A DNA stretch of 64,000 nt from Clostridiales bacterium (GCA_018365455.1 JAGZJZ010000006.1:62001-126000); one strand, 5' to 3'; counted from the first letter of the stretch, positions 17,685-26,907 are shown. Program-made: numbers and translations. Notes: generated by a model from the letters alone, not told the origin.

Positions 17685-17775
17685 CAATAAACTTCTTTAT
17701 CATTTTAACTCTGTTTACAGAGAACTCTCTTTTCAAATACCCCGGAGCCAGCCAACCTCCGGGGTATTTCATTCT
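17685..17775 (+). ncRNA. Candidate small RNA from shared-box promoter 6
   Basis: Begins just after the -10, holds a small CTCTG/CAGAG hairpin near 17710-17722 and ends with a 13-bp perfect stem (17735-17747 with 17757-17769). About 90 nt, convergent with cysN. Confidence 0.4.
17735..17775. terminator. Bidirectional hairpin terminator
   Basis: Stem AAATACCCCGGAG / CTCCGGGGTATTT with 9-nt loop, then TTTCATTCTCTTAT on plus and TTTG on minus. Serves the rightward short RNA and perhaps cysN. Confidence 0.6.
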
Positions 17776-17785
17776 CTTATACCAG

Positions 17786-17825
17786 TACGTGTTTGAAAAA
17801 TGCTTGAATTTTCAAACAGGCTCTA
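17786..17825. repeat. Family A mini-element abutting cysN stop
   Basis: CGTGTTTGAAAA and TTTTCAAACA form an inverted repeat that ends with GCTCTA; the CTA is the cysN stop codon on the minus strand. Confidence 0.55.
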
Positions 17826-19523
17826 AATCACCCAGAAATTATCATGAAAAATAATTCTGCGGTAAGCTCCAAAATCCATCCAGCGATTTGAAAACTCTGC
17901 CAGGCTTACCTCTTTTTCCAATTCCCACGCTTTTAAAAATGCTGACATTTCATCACTGCTGTGCACCTGTATTTCGAATCCCCTGCCGTTTAAAACAGGC
18001 ACACCGCTATATTGGAATTCTTTCAGCGGCTGTATTTGTACTACCCTGCCGCCGCGAATGTGTATTACAGTCTGATCACGGAGTACACATACGTCAAAAT
18101 CTTCCGGGTATGAATAACTTTCCCCTTCTAATGGTATTTTGTCGCCAACGGTATATACCTGCTGTACCTCTCTGCTTTTCATAACTGACAGGCTTTCCAG
18201 ATTGTAATAATACTCTTCAAATATATCACCTCTCGCCCGAAGAGTTCCATAGACAAAGGTACTGTCCCGCTCTCCTTCTTCTCCTGTTCCGCCCAGTTCT
18301 TCTACAACACCGCAGGCAGAAGTCATATTCGTTATCCGGTCTATCAGTATCAGTTCTCCAAGGGTTTTATGCCTGTGGAACAAATCAATTACGACTGGTT
18401 CTGTCAAAACAATTTTGCAGCGGGCGATTTCATTTTTTACCAAAGTCTCTGCCGCTAAATGTTCCCCGGTATTTACATCTATTTTATAGGAAACCTCTTT
18501 TATCACTCCCGGTATCAGCTTTGTTCCCGTCTTAACCAGAAATTCTTTGCCGGGGACCAGTCTGGTATCGTCCATCCACAGGAGGCTTGACGTAAATTGT
18601 TTAACCGGTTTTAAGTCGGTGCCTTTTGTCAGCACGCAGCCCCTGGAGACATCTACTTCCCGGTCCAGTTGAATGGTCACCGCCTGGCCTTGGAACGCCT
18701 TTAAAGTCTCCCGGTCTCCCACAAAGATACGCTTTACTACCGCACGCTGTGCACTGGGCAGCGTAACCAGTTCCTCTCCTGCTTCGATTACACCGGATTC
18801 AATCTGCCCCTGAAATCCCCGGAAGGTATGATCCGGGCGGCACACCCTTTGTACCGGAAGTACAAATCCCTGTTCCGACGATTCGGCTACATCCGTTTGT
18901 TCCAGGCAGGTAAGGAGATCCGGTCCTGTATACCATGGTGTATTTTTCGATTTTTGCGTTACGTTATCCCCTTCCGTTGCAGATACCGGGATAGAGATGA
19001 TCTGTTCCAGACGGAGTTCTTTCTGCAGATCCTGTAATTCCCCTTCAATTTCCAGAAACCGCTTCTTGTCGTATCCCACGAGATCCATTTTATTTACCGC
19101 AAATACAAATGAGCGGATGCCCATCAGCGAGCAGATTCTGGCATGGCGCCTGGTCTGTACCAGCACTCCCTGTTTAGCATCCACCAGAATTACTGCCAGG
19201 TCGGCAAATGACGCACCTACTGCCATATTTCTGGTATACTCCTCATGCCCCGGAGTATCTGCCACAATAAAACTTCTATGATCCGTTGTAAAATAGCGGT
19301 ATGCCGCATCAATAGTGATTCCCTGTTCCCGCTCCGCCATTAATCCATCCAGGAGCAGGGAATAATCAATTTCTCCCCCGCGGCTGCCTATTTTGCTGTC
19401 CAGTTCCAGCGCTTTTTCCTGATCTGCATATAACAGCTTCGCATCATATAAAATATGTCCGATCAAAGTTGATTTTCCATCATCCACGCTTCCGCAGGTA
19501 ATAAATTTTAATAATCCTTTCAT
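17823..19523 (-). CDS. cysN: Sulfate adenylyltransferase subunit 1, GTPase
   Basis: A 566-residue EF-Tu-like GTPase: P-loop GSVDDGKST near residue 12, switch II DTPGHEEYTRNMA, base-recognition NKMD, then two beta-barrel domains (to about residue 420). With CysD it makes adenosine 5'-phosphosulfate (APS) from sulfate and ATP, driven by GTP. The C-terminal 140 residues go beyond the usual CysN barrel length and are not an APS kinase (no P-loop). The start overlaps the cysD stop, so the two are coupled. Last gene of the sulfate operon. Confidence 0.95.
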   Translation of the reverse strand: MKGLLKFITCGSVDDGKSTLIGHILYDAKLLYADQEKALELDSKIGSRGGEIDYSLLLDGLMAEREQGITIDAAYRYFTTDHRSFIVADTPGHEEYTRNMAVGASFADLAVILVDAKQGVLVQTRRHARICSLMGIRSFVFAVNKMDLVGYDKKRFLEIEGELQDLQKELRLEQIISIPVSATEGDNVTQKSKNTPWYTGPDLLTCLEQTDVAESSEQGFVLPVQRVCRPDHTFRGFQGQIESGVIEAGEELVTLPSAQRAVVKRIFVGDRETLKAFQGQAVTIQLDREVDVSRGCVLTKGTDLKPVKQFTSSLLWMDDTRLVPGKEFLVKTGTKLIPGVIKEVSYKIDVNTGEHLAAETLVKNEIARCKIVLTEPVVIDLFHRHKTLGELILIDRITNMTSACGVVEELGGTGEEGERDSTFVYGTLRARGDIFEEYYYNLESLSVMKSREVQQVYTVGDKIPLEGESYSYPEDFDVCVLRDQTVIHIRGGRVVQIQPLKEFQYSGVPVLNGRGFEIQVHSSDEMSAFLKAWELEKEVSLAEFSNRWMDFGAYRRIIFHDNFWVI

Positions 19524-20434
19524 TAGAAATAGCCCTCCCTCTTTCTTCTCTCCATGCTGCCTGCCTCTTCTTTGTCAATCACACGGGTGGTACGTTCCGA
19601 TGAAACTGCACTTAACGTTTCATCGATAATTTCATCCAGCGTTGCCGCTGTAGATTCACATCCGCCTGTAAGGGGATAGCATCCCAGGGTTCGGAACCGT
19701 ACACTTTTATGCTGGACTTCTTCACCAGGAAACAATTTTAACCGGTCATCATCCACCATGATCAAATTCCCATCCCTTTCAATTACCGGACGTTCTGCTG
19801 CAAAATATAACGGTACAATGTCAATATTTTCTCTCTTGATATACTGCCAGATGTCCTTTTCCGTCCAGTTGGAAATGGGGAATACCCGCATACTTTCTCC
19901 CTTATGGATTTTCGTATTATACAATTTCCACATCTCCGGGCGCTGGTTCTTGGGGTCCCAGGCATGTGCTTCATTTCGAAATGAAAAGATTCTCTCTTTC
20001 GCTCTGGCTTTTTCCTCATCCCGGCGTCCGCCGCCAAACGCAGCTGTAAAACCAAATTTCGTAAGTGCCTGTTTTAAAGCCTGGGTCTTCATTATATCCG
20101 TATACGCCGCTCCGTGGTCAAAAGGGTTGATCCCCTGGCGGATTCCCTCTTCATTGCTGTATACCAGCATTTCAATGCCCAATTCCTTTGCTTTTCTGTC
20201 ACGGAATGTAATCATTTCATGAAACTTCCATGTGGTATCAATATGTAAAAATGGGAACGGGGGTTTCTGTGGATAAAATGCCTTTAATGCCAGATGCAGC
20301 ATTACGGAACTGTCCTTTCCTATGGAGTACAGCATTACCGGCTTCTCACACTCTGCCGCCACCTCCCTGATAATATAGATTGCCTCTGCTTCCAGTTCAT
20401 CTAAATGAGATAATTCATTTCTTAATTCCTGCAT
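19523..20434 (-). CDS. cysD: Sulfate adenylyltransferase subunit 2
   Basis: A 303-residue ATP-pyrophosphatase with the PP-loop MLYSIGKDSSVMLHLA near residues 35-50 and typical CysD signatures GGRRDEEKARAKER and GCYPLTGG. It binds ATP and sulfate in the CysDN complex. The frame is open to 20479, but the extra 15 codons derive from a dispersed leader repeat. ATG 20434, giving the family N-terminus, is preferred and has AAAGGG upstream. Follows aprB after 138 bp that hold the repeat. Confidence 0.95.
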   Translation of the reverse strand: MQELRNELSHLDELEAEAIYIIREVAAECEKPVMLYSIGKDSSVMLHLALKAFYPQKPPFPFLHIDTTWKFHEMITFRDRKAKELGIEMLVYSNEEGIRQGINPFDHGAAYTDIMKTQALKQALTKFGFTAAFGGGRRDEEKARAKERIFSFRNEAHAWDPKNQRPEMWKLYNTKIHKGESMRVFPISNWTEKDIWQYIKRENIDIVPLYFAAERPVIERDGNLIMVDDDRLKLFPGEEVQHKSVRFRTLGCYPLTGGCESTAATLDEIIDETLSAVSSERTTRVIDKEEAGSMERRKREGYF

Positions 20435-20440
20435 ATTTAT

Positions 20441-20556
20441 ACCCTTTGCATATTGCAGGCCTGCCTGCAATACTGCCACATTAATTAGGTTGAAAGAAGC
20501 TCATCGTGGCTTCCTTTCTATAACATAATTTTCTTTCAACCTTATACCCCTGCATA
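20441..20556. repeat. Leader repeat family E, copy at cysD
   Basis: Two hairpins: ATTGCAGG/CCTGCAAT (20452-20459 with 20464-20471) close to the start codon, and AGGTTGAAAGAA/TTCTTTCAACCT (20487-20498 with 20531-20542). Also found at 22584, 34108, 51036 and 53272. Confidence 0.7.
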
Positions 20557-20572
20557 CCGCTGACCAGTCTTA

Positions 20573-20887
20573 TCAATATTGATTCGCATCCTTTTTATTG
20601 ACTTCAATTCTTACCGTTGTACCATCTGTCTTTTCTACTTTCCAGCAAAGCAGATTTCCTTTTTCCTCCACCGAGAGGCGGCTTCCTTTTCCACCCATAT
20701 CCGCCCCCAGATAAAGGGAAATTGCGTTTACGGGACACTCTTTTACGCAGGAGGCACAGCCCCAGCAGTCTTTTGGGTAAGCAATATACGCTTTCTCTTC
20801 CTGACCCTCCTTCAATAAACTGCCCGGACATACCTTACGGCATTTTCCGCATCCCACGCATAATTCCCTGTTAATCATGATGCTCAT
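20573..20887 (-). CDS. aprB: Adenylylsulfate reductase subunit beta, 2x[4Fe-4S]
   Basis: A 104-residue ferredoxin-like subunit. Two cluster motifs: CVGCGKCRKVCP (about 10-21) and CWGCASCVKECP (about 42-53). It passes electrons to the FAD subunit AprA, which reduces APS to sulfite and AMP. It is shorter than the about 150-residue AprB of dissimilatory sulfate reducers, lacking their long C-terminal tail. ATG 20887 overlaps the aprA stop by 17 bp and has GGAGG 8 nt upstream. Electron donor is not encoded nearby. Confidence 0.9.
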   Translation of the reverse strand: MSIMINRELCVGCGKCRKVCPGSLLKEGQEEKAYIAYPKDCWGCASCVKECPVNAISLYLGADMGGKGSRLSVEEKGNLLCWKVEKTDGTTVRIEVNKKDANQY

Positions 20888-22580
20888 ACTGCTCCCTCCT
20901 TCCTGTCAGACTCCGGTATATGATTTTGATTTTGCCATTCTCCATACGGGAATTTACAAACTTCAACCATTCCGGATCTCTGCCCGGATAATCCAGATTT
21001 TCGTTAAAACTGTTCCACCTGGTCTCTTTGCGGGCTCTAAGATGCGCAATCAGAGTGAGGCAGACCACCAGCCGCTCTTTCAGTTCATATATAAACATCA
21101 CTTCATGCATATTATCGGCAGACAGATTTTCAGCCAATACCTGAAGTTCTTTTATTTTAATTTCAGCCAGGTCCAGTTGTCTTACATTGTACTGATAATG
21201 GCTGGAAATGCCCCCTGCGTAAGTATCCATAATCTTCTGCATGGCCTCTTCCAGCTGTTCGGTGGAATAAAGACCTGGTTTTTTCTCCAGTATTTTCCGG
21301 ATTTCTTCTGATTTATCCCGGCATATCTGATCCAATAAAGAGTCATTGTTTTCCGGTAATACGTCTTCGGCTTTTCTTTTTTCCAAATCTTCCAGCATTG
21401 CATGAGCTGCGAGGAAGCCTTCCGCCAAAGCTCCGGTCACGTATTTTTGAGGGCATCCTCCGGCTGCATCTCCGGCTGCATATAACCCTTTGATGGTCGT
21501 TCTGCGTTTGGTATCCACCCAATATCCGCTTGCCGTGTGTCCACCTACAATATAGGGTTCCGTCCCTTCAATTTCCACATCCGCAGTACTTGGCGGTCTG
21601 CCGTCCTCCAGCCATTTCAGCGTTTGGGATGGTGCCATATTCAGATACGCCTTCATAAGATCCAAATCCTTATTTCTGGCAATCCCGGTAGTCCTGAGGT
21701 AACAGGGTCCCCTTCCGGCGAGATTTTCTTTTACGGTTCCATATACCCGCTGTGAAGTAGAGATCCCATATTTCTCCTCATATACTTCTCCCCTGGCATT
21801 CACCTGTTTTGCCCCTGCACCTTGGGCAATTGTCCCGGTAGGAGCGATTGTGTCTTTGCAGCGGAGTGCAATAAAACGCATCTCAAAAGTTGTCATCTCC
21901 GCTCCGGCGCGAATCCCACAGGCATATCCGCCTCCGGTATTAAATGGCGGATACCACATCTTATGTCTTGAGAATCCGGGATTATTGGGACGGTACAGCC
22001 CTGATGCTCCTCCGGTTGCACAGAGGACGGCTTTTGCCTCGATCACATAGATTACCGGTTCATCCACCCCGATCCCTACTGCCCCCACAATATTATGATC
22101 CTTCATGATATAGTCAATGACGGACACCTGGTTCAGCACCTGCACATCCTTTAATCCCTCCACCGCCTCAGCCAGAAGAGGCTTTATATTTTCTCCATTC
22201 ATTTTAATATTGCGTTTTCCCCGGGTGACATACTCTCCATTTTCATCTTTCAGAATTACAAGTCCCAGTGACTCCATATGTGCGGTTACTGCGTTCAACT
22301 GCCCGGACATGGTGAGCAGCAGATCTTCCCTAACGATTCCATTTGCATCGTTCTTAGCATAATCAACGTAATCATCCGGTGTCATCCCCTTTGTAATATA
22401 GGCGTTGAGTGCATTCACTCCCGCTGCAAGGCATCCGCTTCTCTTAATATTAGCCTTTTCAGCTATCAGGACAGATGCATCACTCTCCTGCCGTATTGTT
22501 AATGCAGCGTAACATCCGGCTGTTCCGCCTCCAATAATCAAAATGTCACTTTTCTGTCTTCGTATCTGTAAATCTTCCAT
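20871..22580 (-). CDS. aprA: Adenylylsulfate reductase subunit alpha, flavoprotein
   Basis: A 569-residue FAD enzyme of the fumarate reductase/AprA family. Rossmann motif GGGTAGCYAA near residue 18, then ANIKRSGCLAAGVNALN typical of AprA. The late FAD motif GLYAAGDAAGG sits near 365. Reduces APS to sulfite. Its place between cysA and cysDN, with no dissimilatory qmo or dsr genes, points to assimilation. It is about 60-100 residues shorter than dissimilatory AprA. Starts after leader repeat copy B. Confidence 0.92.
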   Translation of the reverse strand: MEDLQIRRQKSDILIIGGGTAGCYAALTIRQESDASVLIAEKANIKRSGCLAAGVNALNAYITKGMTPDDYVDYAKNDANGIVREDLLLTMSGQLNAVTAHMESLGLVILKDENGEYVTRGKRNIKMNGENIKPLLAEAVEGLKDVQVLNQVSVIDYIMKDHNIVGAVGIGVDEPVIYVIEAKAVLCATGGASGLYRPNNPGFSRHKMWYPPFNTGGGYACGIRAGAEMTTFEMRFIALRCKDTIAPTGTIAQGAGAKQVNARGEVYEEKYGISTSQRVYGTVKENLAGRGPCYLRTTGIARNKDLDLMKAYLNMAPSQTLKWLEDGRPPSTADVEIEGTEPYIVGGHTASGYWVDTKRRTTIKGLYAAGDAAGGCPQKYVTGALAEGFLAAHAMLEDLEKRKAEDVLPENNDSLLDQICRDKSEEIRKILEKKPGLYSTEQLEEAMQKIMDTYAGGISSHYQYNVRQLDLAEIKIKELQVLAENLSADNMHEVMFIYELKERLVVCLTLIAHLRARKETRWNSFNENLDYPGRDPEWLKFVNSRMENGKIKIIYRSLTGRREQYEHHD

Positions 22581-22583
22581 AAT

Positions 22584-22690
22584 TATCCCCCCTGCCTGCT
22601 ATACTGCCACAAAAAAACAGTTTGAAAGTATCACTCCGCGGCTTCCTTCTATAATCATAATTTTCTTTCAACCTGATACCTCCTGCATCC
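22584..22690. repeat. Leader repeat family E, copy at aprA (partly decayed)
   Basis: Shares CTGCCTGCTATACTGCCAC, the GGCTTCCTTCTATA block and TTTTCTTTCAACC with the cysD copy; the start-proximal hairpin is truncated. Confidence 0.6.
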
Positions 22691-22691
22691 G

Positions 22692-23753
22692 CTATAAATA
22701 AATCAGATTACTTTCCTGAAGATTCTGATTTTCCACCAGCCTTGCGCTGTGTTCATCGAATTCATACAGCTTATAGATCAAAACACTTACCTCATCTCCC
22801 GGTTTAAGCATTTCCTTCTCCAGAGGCCAGTTTGCTGTGAGTGCCAGATCTCCCACCAGAACCCGTATCTCCTGATAACTGCCGCGAAAGGAACTTTCAC
22901 ACACAATGCCGTCTTCACAGGCATGAACAAACTGCTTCATCTTTCCCCGCTTAGCAATTTTGATAAATTCCGGACGTATGACTGCTTTATGGAACGCCCT
23001 GCCTGTATCAAAGCCTTTTAGCTTTCCGTAATTCTCCAAAACTGCAGATTCCCCCACAAACTGCGCCACAAAAGGCGTAGCCGGGTGCCGGTAAATTTCG
23101 TCCGGCGTTCCCATCTGCTCTACTCTGCCTCGATTAGTAATAATAATGTCGTCCGCGACCTCTACCGCCTCATCCTGATCATGGGTAACAAAAATACTGG
23201 TAATTCCCACTGTGTTAATCATCTCTTTTAACCAGCTCCGCAGTTCCTTGCGCACCTTTGCATCAATTGCAGCAAACGGTTCATCCAACAGCAGGAGCTG
23301 AGGATTGGGTGCAAGTGCTCTGGCAAATGCCACACGCTGCCTCTGGCCTCCTGATAATTGATGGGGATACCGTTTTTCCAGACCATCCAGGCCGATCAGA
23401 TGCACCAGTTCCGTAACGCGGCTGTGTATCTTTTCTTTCTTCTGCTTTTTGATCCGCAGCCCGAATGCAATATTTTCAAAGACCGTCATGTAGCGGAACA
23501 ACGCATAACTTTGAAATACAAATCCAATCCCCCGCTTACTGGGCTCCTGGTCATTTACCCGTATTCCGTCAATGAATATATCCCCTGCATCAGGCGTTTC
23601 CAGTCCTGCTATCATGCGCAGAATCGTTGTCTTCCCGCTTCCGCTGGGTCCAAGAAGGCCCGCCATCCTGCCTTTTTCAATGCCAAAACTTACCTGGTCG
23701 GATGCCGTATAAGCTCCAAACGCCTTTTGAATATTTTTTAATTCCACATACAT
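22692..23753 (-). CDS. cysA: Sulfate ABC transporter ATP-binding protein
   Basis: A 353-residue ABC ATPase: Walker A GPSGSGKT (about 36-43), signature LSGGQRQRVAFARAL (about 136), Walker B LLLLDEPF, then a C-terminal TOBE-like regulatory domain from about 235. Energises sulfate or thiosulfate import with CysT and CysW. The ATG overlaps the cysW stop region, so it is coupled. A 110-bp gap with leader repeat B separates it from aprA. Confidence 0.93.
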   Translation of the reverse strand: MYVELKNIQKAFGAYTASDQVSFGIEKGRMAGLLGPSGSGKTTILRMIAGLETPDAGDIFIDGIRVNDQEPSKRGIGFVFQSYALFRYMTVFENIAFGLRIKKQKKEKIHSRVTELVHLIGLDGLEKRYPHQLSGGQRQRVAFARALAPNPQLLLLDEPFAAIDAKVRKELRSWLKEMINTVGITSIFVTHDQDEAVEVADDIIITNRGRVEQMGTPDEIYRHPATPFVAQFVGESAVLENYGKLKGFDTGRAFHKAVIRPEFIKIAKRGKMKQFVHACEDGIVCESSFRGSYQEIRVLVGDLALTANWPLEKEMLKPGDEVSVLIYKLYEFDEHSARLVENQNLQESNLIYL

Positions 23754-24577
23754 CAGCGGCCACCTCCCTTTTTCCCTTTATATTCAACCAGATTTCTTAA
23801 AATCAGTATCACAACTGCAAGCAACACCAAAATGGTGGATACTGCAAACGCCTGTGTGAACTTAAATTCGTTGTATAAAATTTCCACATGCAGAGGCAAT
23901 GTATTGGTTTTCCCTCTCAGATGTCCCGAGATAACGGACACTGCCCCAAACTCTCCTACTGCTCTGGCTGTACATAAGATGATTCCATACAGCAAAGCCC
24001 ATTTAATATGTGGAAAGGTAATCTTCCGAAAAATCGTAAAACCGCCCGCCCCCATAAGTGCTGCCGCTTCTTCCTCATCGGTTCCCTGGGCATTCAGCAC
24101 CGGTATCAACTCCCTGGAAATAAAGGGAAAGGTGACAAAAACCGTAGCCAGTATAATACCTGGAATGGCAAATACTATTTTAATGTCCGCCATCTGCAGC
24201 AGCGGATATGCCCACCCGATTCTGCCAAAAGTCATAGAAAGCACCAGTCCGGCGATAACCGGCGATATGGCAAATGGAATATCAATCAGAGTTGTTAAAA
24301 ACTTTTTTCCCCGAAAATGGTACTTGGTCACTGCCCAGGCTGCAAAAATACCGAACAGGGTATTCACCACTACCGCAGCCCCCGTTGCCTTTAATGTAAG
24401 GAAAAAGGCTTTCATCGTATACGCATCCGTAACCGCCTTTGTATAAGCTTCCCATCCGCTTCGCAATGCTTCTTTTACAATGACCAGCAGCGGCAGGATC
24501 AGCAGTACGGTTAAAAAGACAAGGCTGATTCCGATCAGTACAATTTTTGTAACCCGGTTTTCCTGTTTTACTTTCAT
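23753..24577 (-). CDS. cysW: Sulfate ABC transporter permease
   Basis: A 274-residue six-helix permease with the EAA-type loop EEEAAALMGAGGFTIFRKITFPHI that docks to CysA. The open frame extends to 24616 but ATG 24577 has a perfect GGAGGAG site and leaves a 13-bp gap after cysT. Signature GEFGAVSVISGHLRGKT is typical of CysW. Confidence 0.93.
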   Translation of the reverse strand: MKVKQENRVTKIVLIGISLVFLTVLLILPLLVIVKEALRSGWEAYTKAVTDAYTMKAFFLTLKATGAAVVVNTLFGIFAAWAVTKYHFRGKKFLTTLIDIPFAISPVIAGLVLSMTFGRIGWAYPLLQMADIKIVFAIPGIILATVFVTFPFISRELIPVLNAQGTDEEEAAALMGAGGFTIFRKITFPHIKWALLYGIILCTARAVGEFGAVSVISGHLRGKTNTLPLHVEILYNEFKFTQAFAVSTILVLLAVVILILRNLVEYKGKKGGGR

Positions 24578-24590
24578 GTCTGCTCTCCTC

Positions 24591-25424
24591 CTATTCCCCT
24601 GAGAATTTTCCGGCATAAATCTGTACCGAGTTAATCAGTAATAAGATTAAAAATGATATTAGAAGCATTACCAGTGCAATAGCTGTGGCTCCATCATAAT
24701 CAAATTGTTCCAGTTTCCCCATAATCAGTAATGGGGCAATTTCTGTTTTATATGGAATATTTCCGGCAATAAATACCACGCTGCCATACTCTCCAATCGC
24801 TCTGGCAAAAGCCAGACCAAAACCGGTGAGAAGTGCCGGTGTGATTTCCGGAAGGATGACCCGGAAGAAAGTCACCGCTCTTCCTGCTCCCAGCATCGCA
24901 GCCGCCTCTTCATATTGACCATCTAACTTTTCCAGCACCGGCTGAATTGACCTTACAATAAATGGTATCCCGATAAAAATCATAGCTATGGTAATTCCAA
25001 TTCGGGTATATGCAATTTTAATGCCAATCTTTGCAAACAGTTCCCCAATCCAGCCATTGTCAGCATACAGTGTCGTTAATGCTATACCGGCTACTGCTGT
25101 GGGAATCGCAAATGGCAGTTCAATTAATCCGTCCACAATTCGTTTTAACGGAAATTCATATCTTACCAGAACCCAGGCAAGCACCACTCCGAAAAAACTA
25201 TTGACCAGCGCTGCAATAAATGCACACAGAAAGCTCACTTTATAACCGTCTAATATTCTTCTGTCCGTGACAATGTTCACAAATTCGGTAAATCCCAGAC
25301 CGGATGCACTCACCACGATGGAGGCCAATGGAATGATTACGATCAAACCAAGCAACGCCAATGTGATACCCATAGTAAGCCCGAATCCAGGTATTACTCT
25401 TTTTGGTCCTTGTTTCATTTTCAT
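24591..25424 (-). CDS. cysT: Sulfate ABC transporter permease
   Basis: A 277-residue six-helix permease; EAA loop YEEAAAMLGAGRAVTFFRVILP near residue 175 and GEYGSVVFIAGN, typical of CysT/CysU. Pairs with CysW. ATG 25424 follows AAGGA. Lies 68 bp after the binding-protein gene. Confidence 0.93.
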   Translation of the reverse strand: MKMKQGPKRVIPGFGLTMGITLALLGLIVIIPLASIVVSASGLGFTEFVNIVTDRRILDGYKVSFLCAFIAALVNSFFGVVLAWVLVRYEFPLKRIVDGLIELPFAIPTAVAGIALTTLYADNGWIGELFAKIGIKIAYTRIGITIAMIFIGIPFIVRSIQPVLEKLDGQYEEAAAMLGAGRAVTFFRVILPEITPALLTGFGLAFARAIGEYGSVVFIAGNIPYKTEIAPLLIMGKLEQFDYDGATAIALVMLLISFLILLLINSVQIYAGKFSGE

Positions 25425-25492
25425 ATATTTTCCTTTCTGCGATCTGCTGCTACGCTGTTTCCTGACTCATTCCTGCCCGGATAGGGAACCGG

Positions 25493-26575
25493 CTAATTTT
25501 CTTCATAGATCTGGTCAAAGATACCGCCGTCATCAAAATGCTTCTTCTGAACCGCTTCCCAGCCTCCAAAAATCTTATCATCTATGGTAACCAGATTCAT
25601 TTTCAGATTAAACTGCTCACTATATTGTGACGCTACTTTTTCATCTACCGGACGATAATAGTTTTCGGCTGCAATCCGCTGGCCTTCTTCTGAATAGAGG
25701 TATTCCAGGTATGCACGGGCAGCCTTTTCCGTTCCTCTTTCCTTCACTGTCTGGTCTACCACCGCCACCGGAGGCTCTGCCTTAATACTGATATCCGGTG
25801 TAACTAATTCGTAATCATCCGGGTGCTCCTCCATTGCCAGAAATGCTTCATTCTCCCAGGCGATCAGGACATCTCCCTGCCCATTTTCCACAAATGTTGT
25901 AGTTGCGCCCCTGGCTCCCGAGTCTAAAACCAGTACATTCTTATATAGCTTTTTCATATAGGATATCACCTTTTCCTCATCTCCCTGGCTGGTTTGTTCA
26001 GCATAAGCCCATGCCGCCAGATAATTCCATCTGGCTCCACCTGAAGTCTTGGGATTTGGTGTAATGATCTTTATATCCGTTTTCACCAGATCCTGCCATC
26101 CGCTTATCTCCTTTGGATTTCCCTTTCTTACCAGGAACACAATCGTGGACGTATAAGGCGCGCTGTTATCCGGCAATTTGCTCTGCCAGCCTTCCTGAAT
26201 CAGTCCCGCTTCCTGAATTGCCGTAATATCCGCTGCCAGGGCAAGCGTCACCACATCTGCCTCATTGCCTTCCATTACCGATCTTGCCTGCTTTCCGGAA
26301 CCACCATGAGACTGGGTAATCTCTACTTCCTGCCCCGTTTTTTCTTTCCAATAATTTGCAAAAGCCTCATTGTAACTTTCATACAGTTCCCTGGTTGGAT
26401 CATAGGATACATTTGTAAGCTCAATCTTTTGTGTTTTGGTTTCTTTAGCATCTGCGGTTACATCCTTTTGACATCCTGTCAACACCGCTGCTGCTAACAC
26501 AAGCATTGTGAATGATACCGCCAGAACAAACTTTCTTCCTCTTACTGCTGCGACACTTTTCTTCACTTTTTTCAT
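25493..26575 (-). CDS. sbp: Sulfate-binding lipoprotein of the ABC importer
   Basis: A 360-residue lipoprotein: signal peptide with lipobox LTGC (Cys35), then a two-lobe sulfate-binding fold with family signatures VSYDPTRELYE and QSHGGSGKQ and GARGATTTF. Captures sulfate (or thiosulfate) outside the cell. Its gene lies behind a hairpin that may limit read-through from yezD. AAAGGAG precedes the ATG. Confidence 0.94.
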   Translation of the reverse strand: MKKVKKSVAAVRGRKFVLAVSFTMLVLAAAVLTGCQKDVTADAKETKTQKIELTNVSYDPTRELYESYNEAFANYWKEKTGQEVEITQSHGGSGKQARSVMEGNEADVVTLALAADITAIQEAGLIQEGWQSKLPDNSAPYTSTIVFLVRKGNPKEISGWQDLVKTDIKIITPNPKTSGGARWNYLAAWAYAEQTSQGDEEKVISYMKKLYKNVLVLDSGARGATTTFVENGQGDVLIAWENEAFLAMEEHPDDYELVTPDISIKAEPPVAVVDQTVKERGTEKAARAYLEYLYSEEGQRIAAENYYRPVDEKVASQYSEQFNLKMNLVTIDDKIFGGWEAVQKKHFDDGGIFDQIYEEN

Positions 26576-26661
26576 AATTAATCTCCTTTATATATCGCTC
26601 GTGGCAATATTGCCTTTTGGCGTTCTTCCTTTTCTAATTCAATATTTTATATTCCAACAAC

Positions 26662-26704
26662 AAAAAATCGGAGACTCCGAAAAACAATCTTTTCGAAACC
26701 TCCA
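26662..26704 (-). terminator. Hairpin terminator or attenuator between yezD and sbp
   Basis: On the minus strand GGAGG-TTTCGAAAA pairs (with G-U) with TTTTTCGGAG-TCTCC and is followed by ATTTTTTG. Sits between the Cys-leader/yezD unit and the rest of the operon, so it could be the switch point for Cys-dependent attenuation. Confidence 0.6.
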
Positions 26705-26754
26705 GTTGACTGGTCAGTTTATTTTAATGCTGCGCACAGTTTTGTGCTGAACAA

Positions 26755-26907
26755 TTACAATCTTTCTTTTACATTTTTTTCAAGCTGTACGATCCTGCCA
26801 TCCTGAATGATCACTGTAACAGCCCCATACTGCACCGACTGAATCGCCTGTATCACTTTTGATATATCATCCCTCTGTCCGTAAGAATCCACTTTCTTCT
26901 TTTCCAT
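26755..26907 (-). CDS. yezD: YezD-family small protein (DUF2292)
   Basis: About 50 residues ending IQSVQYGAVTVIIQDGRIVQ then LEKNVKERL, the YezD/DUF2292 pattern found beside sulfur-assimilation genes in Firmicutes. Two tandem ATG lie at 26910 and 26907; AGAGG is 6 nt before the second. The same frame also opens at ATG 26928, which overlaps the leader-peptide stop as ATGA, so a 57-residue form is possible. Exact biochemical role unknown. Confidence 0.8.
   Translation of the reverse strand: MEKKKVDSYGQRDDISKVIQAIQSVQYGAVTVIIQDGRIVQLEKNVKERL

Noticed and set aside
19758..20222. Plus-strand ORF of 154 codons opposite cysD
   Set aside because: Shadow of cysD; no start signals.
20435..20479. N-terminal extension of CysD (and similar extensions of the racemase-like, GH13_18, GH2 and Sip1-like proteins)
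   Set aside because: The extra codons are translated leader repeat; internal ATG codons fit family N-termini and, for GH2 and Sip1-like, have clear AGGAGG sites.
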